A stretch of 64,000 bases of DNA from Perognathus longimembris pacificus (taxonomy: Eukaryota > Chordata > Mammalia > Rodentia > Heteromyidae). Within the stretch, counting starts at the first letter, position 1. Each line of letters begins with the position of its first letter. Positions 23,290 to 34,800 of the stretch are shown piece by piece. Below the pieces are notes generated by a model. The model searched no databases, had not been told where the DNA came from, and saw only the letters and a program-made list of their open reading frames with translations. Position numbers and translations under genes: made by a program. The stretch lies in contig NC_063162.1 in NCBI RefSeq assembly GCF_023159225.1, forward strand, positions 96,242,880 to 96,306,879. Reading direction: 5' to 3'.

Positions 23290-23392
23290 GTGCAGATACT
23301 TAGGCTTGAACTCATGTCCTTGCACCCTCACTCTGCTTTTGTGCTCATGACTAGCATTCTACCACTGAGTTAACTTTACTTCCAGCTTTTTT
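23290..23392 (-). mobile_element. Geo-type half of a SINE, antisense
   Basis: 'ttaggcttgaactcatgtcc', 'gtgctcatgactagcattct' and 'accactgagttaac' match antisense Geo. The expected B1-like half is missing here but a matching piece occurs at 23668-23750. Confidence 0.6.
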
Positions 23393-23667
23393 ATATGGAA
23401 CTAATGTAAAAAAAATCATGTGAGTAGAAAAATTTACAGTTGAAATGAATCTGTAAGATTAAAACAAAAGGTTAAAAAACGTAGGAAATGTATGTTTAGT
23501 AATAAAATCACTCACACTGAAAATCATGTGTTAGATAATTCACAGTGTTTAACCAGTAGAATAAAGAAATGAACATTGAGAATACGTATGATGTAAAGTT
23601 TAAGAACTGATTTTGAGCAATTATGAAAGCATTTTATGAGTTAATTGGACATGGAATTTGATATACT

Positions 23668-23750
23668 GTCCTACCTAGTGTGGCTTCAAAGCATGATCCT
23701 TAGAGTTCAGTCTCCTAAGAAGCTAGTATTATAAGTGTGAGTCACTGGCT
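23668..23750 (-). mobile_element. B1-like half of a SINE, antisense
   Basis: 'tgtggcttcaaagcatgatc', 'cagtctcctaagaagctagt' and 'attataagtgtgagtcact' match the B1-like half. It may belong with 23290-23392, split by about 275 bp of unrelated AT-rich sequence. Confidence 0.6.
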
Positions 23751-23819
23751 TTGGTAATATCTTTTTATCCTAAGAACATAAGACCATATAGATTTTTTAA
23801 ATTATAATGCAAAACTTTG

Positions 23820-24350
23820 TTACATTATTTTAAAATTAATGACCGATACAAAATATATAGCTTAATTATAACAATTTCCTACATGTATACAGTATAACTT
23901 ACTTCAATTACTCCCACCTCTATCCCCCTCTGTGGTACTCCTCTTTCTTCCTCTGTTCACCTCTTCCCTCAAATAGTAGCTCCTTCCAAGTTCATTACTT
24001 TTTAAATAAAATCTAGATTCTTCATGTGACAGAAAACATAATTTATTTGTCTTTCTGAATCTGACTTATTTTGCTTAATACAAGATAGTGAGTTGGCATC
24101 TGCTTTCCAGGAAATAACATAATAAAATTCTTCTTTATGGCTGAATAATATACCATATGTCTACATAGAACATTTTATTTATCCATTGATATATTCTTGG
24201 GCATTGATGCTTATTCCATAGCTCAGCTATTATAAATATCACCACAATAAACATAGGTATTCAATGCCATTGAAAGTTTTGGAAAAATGTTTGGGGATTG
24301 TATAGCAAGATCATATGCCATTTGTGTTTCAGTTCGTTGAGGAATCTTAA
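23820..24350 (-). mobile_element. Old L1 fragment (3' UTR and ORF2 end), antisense
   Basis: 'tctgacttattttgcttaat', 'tcttctttatggctgaataa', 'tatccattgatatattcttg' and 'cagctattataaatatcacc' are hallmarks of antisense mammalian L1 ORF2 C-terminal sequence. Divergence is high. Confidence 0.78.
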
Positions 24351-24596
24351 AAAAAAAAAAACATATTTTCTTTGTCTTTAGCCTTCTTCTTCCTTTATCC
24401 CTATGATTCATAGGTTCCCAAGAATTGTATGTGCCATTCAGACATTCTTACCACTTTTCCTTTATCTGAATATTTTAAAACCTCTACTTTAGCTTGAAGC
24501 CCTGATAATCTACCCTCAGTGTGGTTCAGTCTATTAGCAAAGCTTTTGACTATTTAATTTGAACTTCTTAGATTTTCATTTCCAGCCATTTTTTAA

Positions 24597-25288
24597 TTTA
24601 AATTCTATTGTAAAGTTGATGCATGGAGGGGTTACAGTTACACAAGTCATTTCTTTTTTAAACAGTATTCCCCCCTCCCTCATTTTTATCTCACTTTTTT
24701 CCCTCTCATCACCCTTCCCTTGCAAGTTGTAAAGTTCATTTCTAACAGTGTTGAGTGAGTATCACTGTTAAATTGGTTTGACCTTTGTCTCACCATTTCT
24801 GTGAATCCCTTTCCCATCCCTAAACCAGATAAACTTATATACAAGGAAAGGGTACAGAAATAAAAACAGTAACAAAGGGAATAAACCAAAGAAAAACTAA
24901 CTGCAAACAGTACAATATTAAACATCTTGTGTCCATTTATTAGAGTTCATTTTGAAATGCATCATTTTATAGGGTCATATGCATGTAGTTACTGACCAAT
25001 TGTGATCCTTTCCTAAGCATATCCTCCTTTGTTCTCAATGTGAGAATGCATGAGTGCTGTCTAATCATGCCTGAGTGTAATTATTTGTCTATTATCCATT
25101 AGATTAATTTGTGGATTTATATTCTAGTTATTATAAATGAGGGAAACCATGCAGCATATACTTCTTTGTGTCTGGCTTATTTTGCTTAATATAATTTTTT
25201 CCAAGTCTTTCCATTTCATTATGAATGGTCCAATGCCATTCTTTCTGATGAACCACAGAATTCCATTGTGTATATACACCAGAAACTT
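24597..25288 (-). mobile_element. L1 3' part: 3' UTR and ORF2 end, antisense
   Basis: On the plus strand: 'atgcatggaggggttacagt', a C-rich region at 24668-24720 (complement of the G-rich tract), 'tcgttctcaatgtg'-like sequence, 'ctggcttattttgcttaata' and 'attccattgtgtatatacac'. It pairs with the inverted block at 25290-25935. Confidence 0.82.
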
Positions 25289-25289
25289 A

Positions 25290-25935
25290 GGAAAAGCTGC
25301 ATAAATGGGATTGCACCAAACTGAAGAGTTTCTGCATAGCAAAGGACATAGCTAACAAGACAAATAGAAAGCCCACAGAATTGGAGAAGATCTTCACTAG
25401 CTATTAATCAGACAAGAGCCTCATATCTAAAATATACTTAGAGCTCAAAAAATCAACCCCCTCCCAAAAAAAATCATAAAAGAAACAACCACATTAAGTG
25501 GACAAAAGACTTAAAGGGAGACTTCTCTGAAGAAGAAATAAGAATGGACAATAGCCACATAAAGAAATGCTTGAAATTTCTGGTCATAAAAAAAAGAAAA
25601 TCAAAACAACATTGAGATTCCACTTCACCCCAGTTAAAATGGCCATTATCAAGAAAACTAACAATGACAGATGGTAGTGGGGATGTGGTCAAAAGAGAAA
25701 CCTACTACACTGTTGGAGGGAGTGTAAACTTGTTCCACTACTCTGGAAAACAGTAAGGAGGTTCCTGAAAAAATTCAACAAAAAGCTTCCCCAGGGCCCA
25801 GGCACCCCAATCCTGGGAATTTACCCAAATGACCACAAACCAGCTTTCACTGAAGCCACCAGAACAACCATGTACATTGCAGCATTATTTACCCTAGCTA
25901 AGATATAGAATCAACACAGATATCCCTTGGTGGAT
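25290..25935 (+). mobile_element. Inverted 5' part of an L1 (ORF2 segment)
   Basis: On the plus strand: 'attgcaccaaactgaagagt', 'gacttaaagggagacttctc', 'ctacactgttggagggagtg', 'atcctgggaatttacccaaa', ending 'cttggtggatgaatt'. In L1 order this end lies just upstream of where the antisense part at 24597-25288 begins, so the two make one 5'-inverted copy with a small junction loss. Confidence 0.87.
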
Positions 25936-26164
25936 GAATTTGATCCTTTTCTCTGATAAAAAAAAGAAAACCAACTAATCATTAATTATTAATTTCTTCT
26001 AAACAATTATTAGATTATTTTAAATAAATAATTTTATTTAATCATTCTTTCTTTTAATTAATTAATTAATCACTAAATAATTATGTCTTTTTTGATTTCC
26101 TTCCTTAATTTTTTAGATGTTTATTTGTATCTTCTTTGAATATAGCAAGCTGTTTATTTGTATC

Positions 26165-26555
26165 CTCTAGTTTGGTTTGAGTTAAGAGACTTAGTCAACT
26201 ATATCCCCAGTGAAGAAAGAAATTAAAGAAGACACTAGAAGATGGAAAGTCTTTCACATTCATTGATTGGCAAGATGGCTATACTATTGGAAATAGCTAT
26301 ATTCTTCAAAGAAATCTAAAGATTGAACTTAAACCTCATCAAAATATCAAAGTCATTCTTCACAGAAATAGATTAAATACTAAAATTAATGAACAATCAT
26401 GAAAAACATTAAAAAGCCCAAGCATTTTTAAGCAAAGATAAATGCTTGAGGAGGGTACTAGACTGAATATGATCAATATAAACTACACACATTTTTGGAA
26501 ACACCATAATGAAACCCTTTTGTGCAATTAATTCATGCTAATTAAAATATAAATG
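26165..26555 (+). mobile_element. Old L1 fragment, sense
   Basis: Degraded ORF2-like sequence ('aagacactagaagatggaaa', 'attggcaagatggctatact') and an old L1 3' end 'cttttgtgcaattaattcat' at about 26518-26545. It is separated from related sequence at 27056 by a younger L1 3' end. Confidence 0.65.
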
Positions 26556-26559
26556 CGCA

Positions 26560-27035
26560 TGTACATATGATCCTATAAGGAAAATAAACTCCAAGATAAA
26601 CTCCGAAATAAACTCTGAAAGGAAATAAATTCCAAGTTATGGAAACAAGAAGTTTTTTATTGTTGTTACTTTAATGTACTATGTGAAATATTTTTCTTTT
26701 ATTCTTTCCTTTTGTTTATCCTCTATTGTTACTCTATTTGATTTCGGTACCCTGGTTATTGTATATACATTTATCTGAATTAAGGAAGGGAATGGGAACA
26801 TCAAAATGCTGACACAAAGGATAAAGCGTAAACCATATTATCTCACAAGATAATATGTTGGAAATTGACTGTGCAACTTAGGGGGAAAGCGAGTTGTGGG
26901 GAGGGAAGGTAGGAAAAAAGTGAGGGAGGGGGTAACAAGTATGACAACAAATGTACTCACTGCCTTTCCTATGTAAATGTAACCACTCTGTACATCACCT
27001 TGACAATAAAATTAAATTAAAAATAACAACACCAA
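26560..27035 (+). mobile_element. Truncated L1 3' UTR, sense
   Basis: The same 3' UTR as at 12050 and 18040: 'ctttgatttcggtaccctgg'-type region, 'ttgactgtgcaacttagggg', a G-rich tract at 26879-26935, 'gtaacaagtatgacaacaaa', 'gtaaccactctgtacatcac', 'cttgacaataaaa' and an A-rich tail. It sits within older L1 sequence. Confidence 0.85.
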
Positions 27036-27055
27036 AACCAAAATTAAAATAAATT

Positions 27056-28358
27056 ACACCAAAAAATATAACTGATATCAAACTATACTATGGATGCATA
27101 GTAATAAAAACAACAATGTACTGGCATAAAACAGGTATGTAGACCAATGGGATAGAAGACCCAGATATAAAATTACGTGCTACAGAAATTTGATTTTTTA
27201 TAAAGGAGCCAAAAACCTATGATGGAGGAAGATCAGTCTGTTCAATAAATGGAGATTATGCAGAAGATTGATACTCCTATATCTCACATTGTATGAATAG
27301 TAATTCAAAATGAATATGAGACAATAAAATATGATCACTGAAATAACTACTGAAAAACACTTAAAGCTATAAATATAGGAAGTAACTTTCTGGTTAAGAC
27401 TCCAGTAGTTTAAGAAATAAGAGCAAAAATTGACAAATGGAGCTGCGAGTTAAAAAGAAAAGCACACAGTACTAGAGTGAAGAAACAGCCCACAGACGGG
27501 AATTTTCTTATATATTGATCAGAAAAAGAGAAAATATACAAAATACATACTAACAAAATTAAACACTGAAAGCACAAATAACCTAAATAACTGAATGGCA
27601 GTTCTCAGAAGAGGTACAATTGGAATGGAAGTAAATATACAAAACAATGCTCAGCCTATTACCTGAATAAAAAAATACTGAGCTTCCATCTCATTCCAGT
27701 AGGAATAGTAATCATCAAGAAAACAAACAAAAGATACTAGTACAAACTTGTAAGAAAAATTAACTCTTCTGTTATTTGTGGGGATGTGAATGAGTATATC
27801 CACTGTAGAAGTCAGCACAAAGGTTCCTAAAAAATACTATAAAAAATAATACCACATAATTCTACTGTCTTGTTCTTGAGCATATACCTGAAGGAATTTT
27901 ATCCATCATACAATACTACAAATTGGAGTACTATTTACAGTAGACATGCTATGAATCAGTAAAGTGAATAAATAAAATATAGTTTGTCTACAAAGTGGAA
28001 TATTTGATAATAATAATAATAAATTACATTATTTTAGAAAGTGGATGAAACTAGAGATAAACTACTTTTCACAATTTAGTTAGACAGAAATACAAAAATC
28101 ACTTATTTTTACTCATAGATAGAATGTAGATGTGCAATATTGCTGTTGTGATTAATGATGATGGTGATGGTGATGATGATGATGGTGATGATATGACAAA
28201 ATTGAAGAGGGCAAACTATTTGGTTAAGGGATACCACAGAAGGAGGAATGGGGTAAGGAGAGCATGCTGAGCAAGAATATGATTGAAGCAAATTTTACAC
28301 ATGTGGAAGTACCACAAAGCATCCCCTTTGTGCAATTAATTTACACTAATTAAAAATT
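27056..28358 (+). mobile_element. Old L1 ORF2 C-terminal region and 3' end, sense
   Basis: Readable order: 'atgtactggcataaaacagg' (the yWHKNR-type segment), 'attgacaaatggagctgcga', 'gaatggcagttctcagaaga', 'cttccatctcattccagtag', 'tgtggggatgtgaatgagta', 'tgagcatatacctgaagg', and the 3' end 'cctttgtgcaattaatttac'. All frames are broken. A GATGGT microsatellite lies at 28155-28193. Confidence 0.75.
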
Positions 28359-28877
28359 CTCATATATTGCTAAATGAAGTCTAAATTGATGCAATCACTT
28401 GGGAAATGGTTATTAAAGCCATGCATATACAAACTCTATGACCACTTCTATTGGGGATGTAAAGCCAATCGAACAGTATTATTTGCACATGTCAAAAGCT
28501 GAAGACAATTCATCATCACAAAGAACAAAGGGACTAAATTGTGAAATGTTATACAGAAAGTGAGTTTCATGTATATGACATTCATTAAAATAGGTCAGAG
28601 AGAACTGCCTGTAAATCTAGATCACAAACTAAAAAGAAATCTGTTTATATCATGAAACAAATTAATGGTGTTGAAATTTAGTATAGTAACTCCAGGTTTG
28701 GAGAGTAATAATTTACTGAGCTGAGCCAGAGTGACCTTTCTGAGTAAGTGCTAGTGACATTCGATTTGTTGAACTTAGTACAAATTCTAAATTTTCTGGG
28801 ATTATGGCCAGGTGAGGAAGTATGTAGTATATATTTGTGTATGGATTTGGGGAGAGTGGCAGTGTAGCACAATGTGC
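28359..28877. other. No recognised feature
   Basis: AT-rich sequence with no supportable ORF. Confidence 0.45.
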
Positions 28878-28922
28878 ATATATATATATATATATATACA
28901 TATATATGTATATATATATATG
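28878..28922. repeat. (TA)n microsatellite, palindromic
   Basis: TA repeats with ACATATATATGT-like centre, self-complementary. ORFs rich in Tyr/Ile here are artefacts. Confidence 0.9.
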
Positions 28923-30227
28923 CACCCTCTGAGTGTGCAGGCACTCAGTAATCTCTCTGTGACACCTTAAATTGGTCTATTAAATTTTGCTGATGAGCCA
29001 ATGTCCAATGCTATATAATGAGAAATGTGTTCATTGAAATGGTTTGGAATTGTCTAGAAATCCCTGAGTTACATTGGTTTAAATATTATTTAAATAATTT
29101 TTTTTCTTTTCAAACTACTAACCAAATTTAAGAGACATAGGTATAGTCTATAGGTACTACGGTTATCTATAAAGTGATGCCATATAAAGAAGGAGATATA
29201 GTGTATTATAATAGCCTTAGAGTATAACAGTTGGCTTCCAGTGGTAGATATGTAAAGGGGAGTACAAGTTTCCTAGTTTCCTATCTGTCAAATGAGCAAT
29301 TTACAATTAGCTGATCTCTGGTTTCCTTCCAGGGTTAATGTGCTGTGACTGAGCTACACAGGGACCAACCTTTAACTGGAGTGTTAAGTTTTAACAGAAG
29401 CTTCTATTTAAGAGCTTGCTCTGTAGGAGATAATGCCAAAATAATTAATTACATTTAGTTTATTATAATGTGGTAAGTACCTAGAAGAAATACTCTTTAT
29501 CTAACATATGACATTACTTAAAGATAAATAAACCAATTCATAAGAATAAATTGACTGATAGTTCTTAAGCTAAAGAAAATATAATGGAGCTGCCCTCTGT
29601 TTTTAGCTGCAATCTGTTCCTAGTTAAATAGCTCAAAATAGAATGCCATAAGGTAAAATTCCAACTGTTCACACATACTTACAAACATAGAGAAGGGGCA
29701 AACCTTAGAAGGAATGAGGACTCCTGTAAGGAAATTAAGTATTATTCATGTTATTTGTTCTTGTTTTATTTTGTTCCAATAATTGCTTAAGATACTAATT
29801 AGGAAAGAAGAATATTTTGCACTAAATATGAATTGAAGGAAGGTTACTTATGTTTAGTGTATACGCATGTATATTACTAGATATTTCACATACAATAAAA
29901 TCAAATTGGGAGGGTTTTCTTTTACAACTATGGGGTTGGCAGAATATCACAAATCTATAAGAACTAGACAGTGATCAATATTAGCAATGTATTTGGGAAG
30001 GTATAGTTTGGGATGCAACTAACATCTTACTTAATTTTTTCTGCCCAGGCAGAATTCTGAGATGGGTAGATGTAGTTGCTTTGCTTTTTGCTCCATATTT
30101 GATAATCTTATGTCTTCCTACAGTGTTGTTGGATTGTGATCATGCTTTCACAAACATGTAAATGATATAACATCGATTAAGTAAAAGATCTCCAGGTTAG
30201 CATATGTTAGAGTTCATTTTATTTTAT
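28923..30227. other. No recognised feature
   Basis: AT-rich sequence of about 1.3 kb. No repeat, RNA or coding signal recognised. Confidence 0.5.
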
Positions 30228-30460
30228 CTCATTGTGCCAAACTTGGAACCTAAATACAGGGCCTGAGCACTGTCTTTGAACTTTCTGTGCTCCAGGCTAG
30301 CACTTTACCACTTGATCCAAAGATCCATTTCTGGATTTTTTGGTAATTAGTCAGAGATAGAATCTCACAGACCTTCCTGTTCTGGCTGGCTGGGAATCTT
30401 GATCTTCATATCTCAGCCTCCTAAGTAGCTAGGATGTCAGGCATGAACCACCAGAGCCAA
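30228..30460 (-). mobile_element. B1-Geo SINE, antisense
   Basis: 'caaacttggaacctaaatac', 'gggcctgagcactgtctttg', 'ctccaggctagcactttacc', 'gtcagagatagaatctcaca' and 'aagtagctaggatgtcagg' give a complete antisense dimer that ends at the TSD of the next SINE. Confidence 0.85.
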
Positions 30461-30472
30461 CCTATGTTGGAG

Positions 30473-30665
30473 GTTTTTGTTTTTGCCAGTCCTGGGGCTT
30501 GAACTTAGGCCCTGGGCACTGTCCTTGAGCTTCTTTTGCTCAAAGCTAGCACTCTACCACTTGTGCCACAGCACCCTGGCCTTTTCTATGTATGATAGTG
30601 AGGAATTGAACCCATCGCTTCATGCATGCTAGGCAAGCATTCTACCACTAAGCCACCTTCCCAGC
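30473..30665 (-). mobile_element. IDL-Geo SINE, antisense
   Basis: 'tttgccagtcctggggcttg', 'ctcaaagctagcactctacc' and 'gaggaattgaacccatcgct' with 'accactaagccaccttccc'. The 12-bp TSD cctatgttggag lies at 30461-30472 and 30666-30677. Confidence 0.93.
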
Positions 30666-30786
30666 CCTATGTTGGAGTTCTTTAAGGTCATTTTTCATAT
30701 TTGTCTTAAGATTTGTTCCTGTTCAATCTCTGAATTATGAAGTGTATTGATATATAACTTATAGGCAATATGTTCATTCTTTTTTT

Positions 30787-30838
30787 TCAGGTCCTGGGGC
30801 TTGAAGTCAGGTCTGGGTGTTTTTCTTGAGTTCTCTCT
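30787..30838 (-). mobile_element. Geo 3' fragment, antisense
   Basis: 'tcaggtcctggggcttgaag' and 'tcttgagttctc' match antisense Geo; the remainder has been replaced by the following simple repeats. Confidence 0.55.
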
Positions 30839-30845
30839 GTCTCTC

Positions 30846-30883
<38 letters not shown>

Positions 30884-30963
30884 CATGTATATATGCACAT
30901 ATATGTATATACATATAGCATATATATGTATATACTTTACACACATATATACATATATATATA
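30839..30963. repeat. (CT)n followed by (TA)n microsatellite
   Basis: CT repeats at 30839-30883 and TA/CA/TG steps at 30884-30963. ORFs on both strands here are low-complexity artefacts. Confidence 0.92.
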
Positions 30964-30990
30964 CTACAATCAAAATGTCTACAAATTTCA

Positions 30991-31080
30991 GGTGTCTATC
31001 TCAGTGTTAAGTAAACACTTGCCTCCTTGGCAAGAGCAAGGCTCTGAGGTCAAATAGAAGTGCCACATTAAAAACCAAAA
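30991..31080 (+). mobile_element. ID-like SINE, sense, degraded
   Basis: 'gtgtctatctcagtgttaag', 'aacacttgcctccttggcaa' and 'gaggtcaaatagaag' preserve A-box, loop and B-box order, with an A-rich end. Confidence 0.6.
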
Positions 31081-31084
31081 CAAA

Positions 31085-31300
31085 GGGGACTGGGAATGTA
31101 GCTTAGCGCTAGAGTGCTTGCCTAGCATGCATGAAGCCCTAGGTTCTATTCCCTAGCACCCCATAGACAGAAAAAGACAGAGAAGGTACTGTGACTCAAG
31201 AGGTAGAGTGCTAGACTTGAGCAAAAAGGAAGCCAAGGACAGTGCTCAGGCCCCGAGTCCAAGCCCCAGTACTGAAAAAACAAAACAAAGCAAAAACACA
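31085..31300 (+). mobile_element. IDL-Geo SINE, sense
   Basis: IDL 'gggactgggaatgtagctta', 'agtgcttgcctagcatgcat' and Geo 'gtgactcaagaggtagagtg', 'ctagacttgagcaaaaagg', 'tccaagccccagtactg', followed by an A-rich tail. Confidence 0.9.
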
Positions 31301-31317
31301 AGAAAACAAACCTCTAC

Positions 31318-31545
31318 ATGGTCCTAGTATTAAGGTCTTTGCTCCTGGTCACTGTCTGCCACAACCAGGCTTGTATGAATGGCCTCAAAGAAGATGACAT
31401 TGCTGTTTGTGATGAACATTGTCTTCATTACAGGAAGAAGGGAGGTAACATTGTGGAGAAATGTGATAGACTTAACTCTCCGGATAACTTTGGCCAGTGA
31501 AAGTGCATCAATGAAAGCTATCTGAAATAAATGCTTCCATCTTTC
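31318..31545 (+). other. 60-codon ORF with a downstream AATAAA, cut off by the L1
   Basis: An ATG-initiated ORF (31318-31500) with a hydrophobic start and six cysteines (motifs VCHNQACMNG and VCDEHCLHY). The first in-frame stop, TGA, is followed in the same frame by nine further codons and TAA, and then AATAAA at about 31526-31531. The intact L1 then interrupts the sequence. It could be the end of a diverged retrocopy or a chance ORF. I do not recognise the family and make no functional claim. Confidence 0.25.
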
Positions 31546-31811
31546 TTTTTTTTTTTTTTTTTGCGGTTTTTTTTTTTTTTTTTAATTTTTTTTTATTATC
31601 AATTGAACATAAATTTTTTTTTTTTTACAAGGTGCTGTGCAAAGAGGGTGTAGTTACATAGTAGGGCATTGTGTACATTTCTTGTGATATCTTACAACCT
31701 GTTTTCCCATCCCTTGTCTAGGTCAGGTAGACCCATATGCAGTATACAATGTATCAAGCACATATACAGTGTTCACAGACTTGGTCTCTACTGTCTCTCC
31801 ATCTCCCTTTG
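31546..31811 (-). other. L1 3' UTR and poly(A) tail
   Basis: About 220 nt of 3' UTR plus tail. It is homologous to older 3' UTRs here ('acaagaaatgtacacaatgc' on the minus strand, then 'cagcaccttgta'), but the G-rich polypurine stretch is reduced to a short imperfect remnant ('acaagggatgggaaaacagg'). Confidence 0.85.
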
Positions 31812-34800
31812 TTAACAGTCATATATCAGGGAGATCATGCCCCTTTGTTTTCTGTGTTCTAGGCTTGTCTCACTCAACATTATTTGTTCGAGTTCTGACC
31901 ATTTCCCTGCAAATAACAATATTTCACCATTCCTAATCGCTATGTAGTATTCCATTGTGTATAAGTACCATATTTTTTGGATCCATTCATCTGTGGAGGG
32001 GCATCTGGGTTGTTTCCAAATTTTGGCTATTGTGAATTGTGCTGCGATAAACATGGAAGTACAAATGTCCTTTTGATATCTTGGGTTTTGCTGTTTAGGA
32101 TAGATGCCTAGGAGTGGTATGGCTGGGTCATAGGGTAGGTCTATATTGAGCTTTTTGAGAAACCTCCATACTGTTCTCCAAAGTGGCTGTACTAATTTGC
32201 ACTCCCACCAACAATGGAGAAGGGTTCCTCTTTCCCCACAGCCCCTCCAGCATTTGTTGTTTCCTGAGTTCAGAGTATAGGCCATTCTAACTGGGGTGAG
32301 GTGGTATCTCAGGGTTGTTTTTATTTGCATTTCCTTTACTAGCAGGGATGTTGAGCATTTCCTCATGTGTTTCTTTGCCATTTTTATATCTTCTCTTGTG
32401 AAGTCTCTCTTTAGCTCTTTTGCCCATTTCCTAATAGGTTTATTGGGCTTGGAGGGGCTTAGTTTTTTGAGTTCTCTGTAGATGACAGATATCAGGCCTT
32501 TGTCTGTTGCTGTGCTGGTAAATATCCTTTCCCATATCGTTGGCTGTCTTTCTATTTTGGTGGCTATGACCTTAGCTGTGCAGAAACTTTTTAATTTGTA
32601 GTAGTCCCATTCGTTGAGTCTTTCCCCTATTTGTTGTGCGCCTGGGACTCTATTCAGGAAGTTCCTTCCTGTGCCTATAAGTTCTAGTGTCTTTCCTACT
32701 CTGTCCTTCAGTAGTTTCAAGGATTCAGGTCTGATGTTGAGGTCCTTGATCCATTTTGAGTTGATCTTGGTGCATGGTGATAGGCTTGGGTCTACTTTGA
32801 GTTTTCTGCATATGGCTGCCCAGTTCTCCCAGCACCAGTAGTTGAAGAGGCTATGTTTATTCCATTGTATGTCTTTAGCTCCTTTGTCGAATATCAGTTG
32901 GCTGTAAGAGTGCGGTTTTATTTCTGGGTCTTCAATTCTAATCCACTGGTCTTCCGATCTGTTTTTATACCAATACCATGCTGTTTTTGTTATGATGGCC
33001 TTGTAGTAGAGCTTGAAGTCTGGTATGGTGATACCTCCTGCACTATGTTTTTTGCCTAGAATTGCTTTGGCTATTCTAGGTTTTTTGCTGTTCCATATGA
33101 ATTTATGGATTGTTTTCTCTATTTCAGTGAAGAATGTGGCTGGGATTTTGATAGGTATTGCATTGAATTTGTATAACAATTTGGGCAGTATGGCCATTTT
33201 CACTATATTGATTCTGCCTACCCATGAGCATGGGAGGTCTTTCCATCTCCTTGTGTCTTCTTTGATTTCCCTTATTAGATTTTTGTAGTTTTCATTGAAT
33301 AGGTCCGTCACGTCCTTGGTTAAGTTGATCCCTAGGTACTTTATTCTTTTTTTGGCTACTGTAAATGGAATCGTTTCCATAATTTCCTTTTCTGTTTGTC
33401 TATTGCTGGTGTACAGAAAAGCTGCTGACTTTTGTGGATTGATTTTGTATCCTGCTACTTTGCCAAATTGGTTTATTAGATGTAGGAGTTTGGGTACTGA
33501 GTTTTTTGGGTTCTTGAGATATAAGATCATGTCGTCTGCGAATAGGGATAACTTGATTTCTTCCTTGCCGATGTGGATCCCTTTGATGTCCTCCTCTTGC
33601 CTTATTGCTATGGCTAGGGATTCCAGTACTATGTTGAACAGAAGTGGGGAGAGTGGGCATCCTTGTCTTGTTCCTGTGTTTAGGGGGAATGATTTAAGTT
33701 TCTCTCCATTTAATATGATATTAGCAGTTGGTCTGTTGTATATGGCTTTTATTGTTTTGAGGAATGTTCCATCTATTCCTGTTCTCTCCAAAGCTTTTAA
33801 TAGGTATGGATGTTGTATTTTGTCAAAGGCTTTTTGGGCATCGACTGAGATAACAATGTGATTCTTGATTTTAGTTCTGTTTATGTGGTGAATTACATTG
33901 ATTGATTTACGGATGTTGAACCATCCTTGTGACTGAGGGATGAAGCCTACTTGGTCATGATGTATGATATTCTTGATCACTTTCTGGATCCTGTTAGCTA
34001 ATATTTTATTGAAGAGCTTTGCATCTGTGTTCATTAGTGATATTGGTCTGTAGTTCTCTTTTTTTGTTGGATCTTTGCCTGGTTTGGGGATGAGTATGAT
34101 ATTAGCTTCGTAGAATGAGTTCGGGATTTTTCCCTCCGTTTCTATTTCGCGGAAGAGTTTGAGGAGTATTGGAATTAGCTCCTCACTAAAGGTTTTGTAG
34201 AATTCATTGGTGAATCCATCTGGGCCTGGGCTTTTCTTAGTAGGGAGGTTCTTGATTACCTCCTGTATCTCACCGTAAGTTATTGGTTTATTTAGTTGAT
34301 TTATTTCTTCTTGGTTCAGTTTGGGCAGTTTGTACTTCTCTAAGAATTGATCCATTTCTGTAAAATTATTGTTTTTTGTTGAGTAGAGGTTTTGGAAATA
34401 GCTCCTTATGATTGTTTGAATATCGTGTATATTTGTTGTAATTTTTCCTGTGGAGTCCCTGATTTTACGAATATGAGTCTCTTCTCTTCTTTTTTTTGTG
34501 AGTCTTGCAAGGGGTCTGTCAATTTTGTTTATTTTCTCAAAGAACCAGCTTTTAGTCTTATTTATTTGTTGAATGGTCTTTCTATTTTCAATCAGATTTA
34601 TCTCTTCTTTAATCTTTGTAATCTCTCCCCTCCTAGTCGTTTTAGATTCTGTCATTTCTTGTTTCTCCAGTTGTTTTAGTTTCATCGTGAGGGTATTCAC
34701 CTGCTCTGCTTCCATTCTTTTAATGTGGGTACTGAGTGCAATGATCTTGCCCCTCAGTACTGCCTTAGCTGTGTCCCATAGGTTTCTTTGTGATGTGTTT

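Noticed and set aside
30695..31010. Arg/Glu-rich and Ser/Leu-rich ORFs
   Set aside because: They are translations of CT and TA microsatellites.
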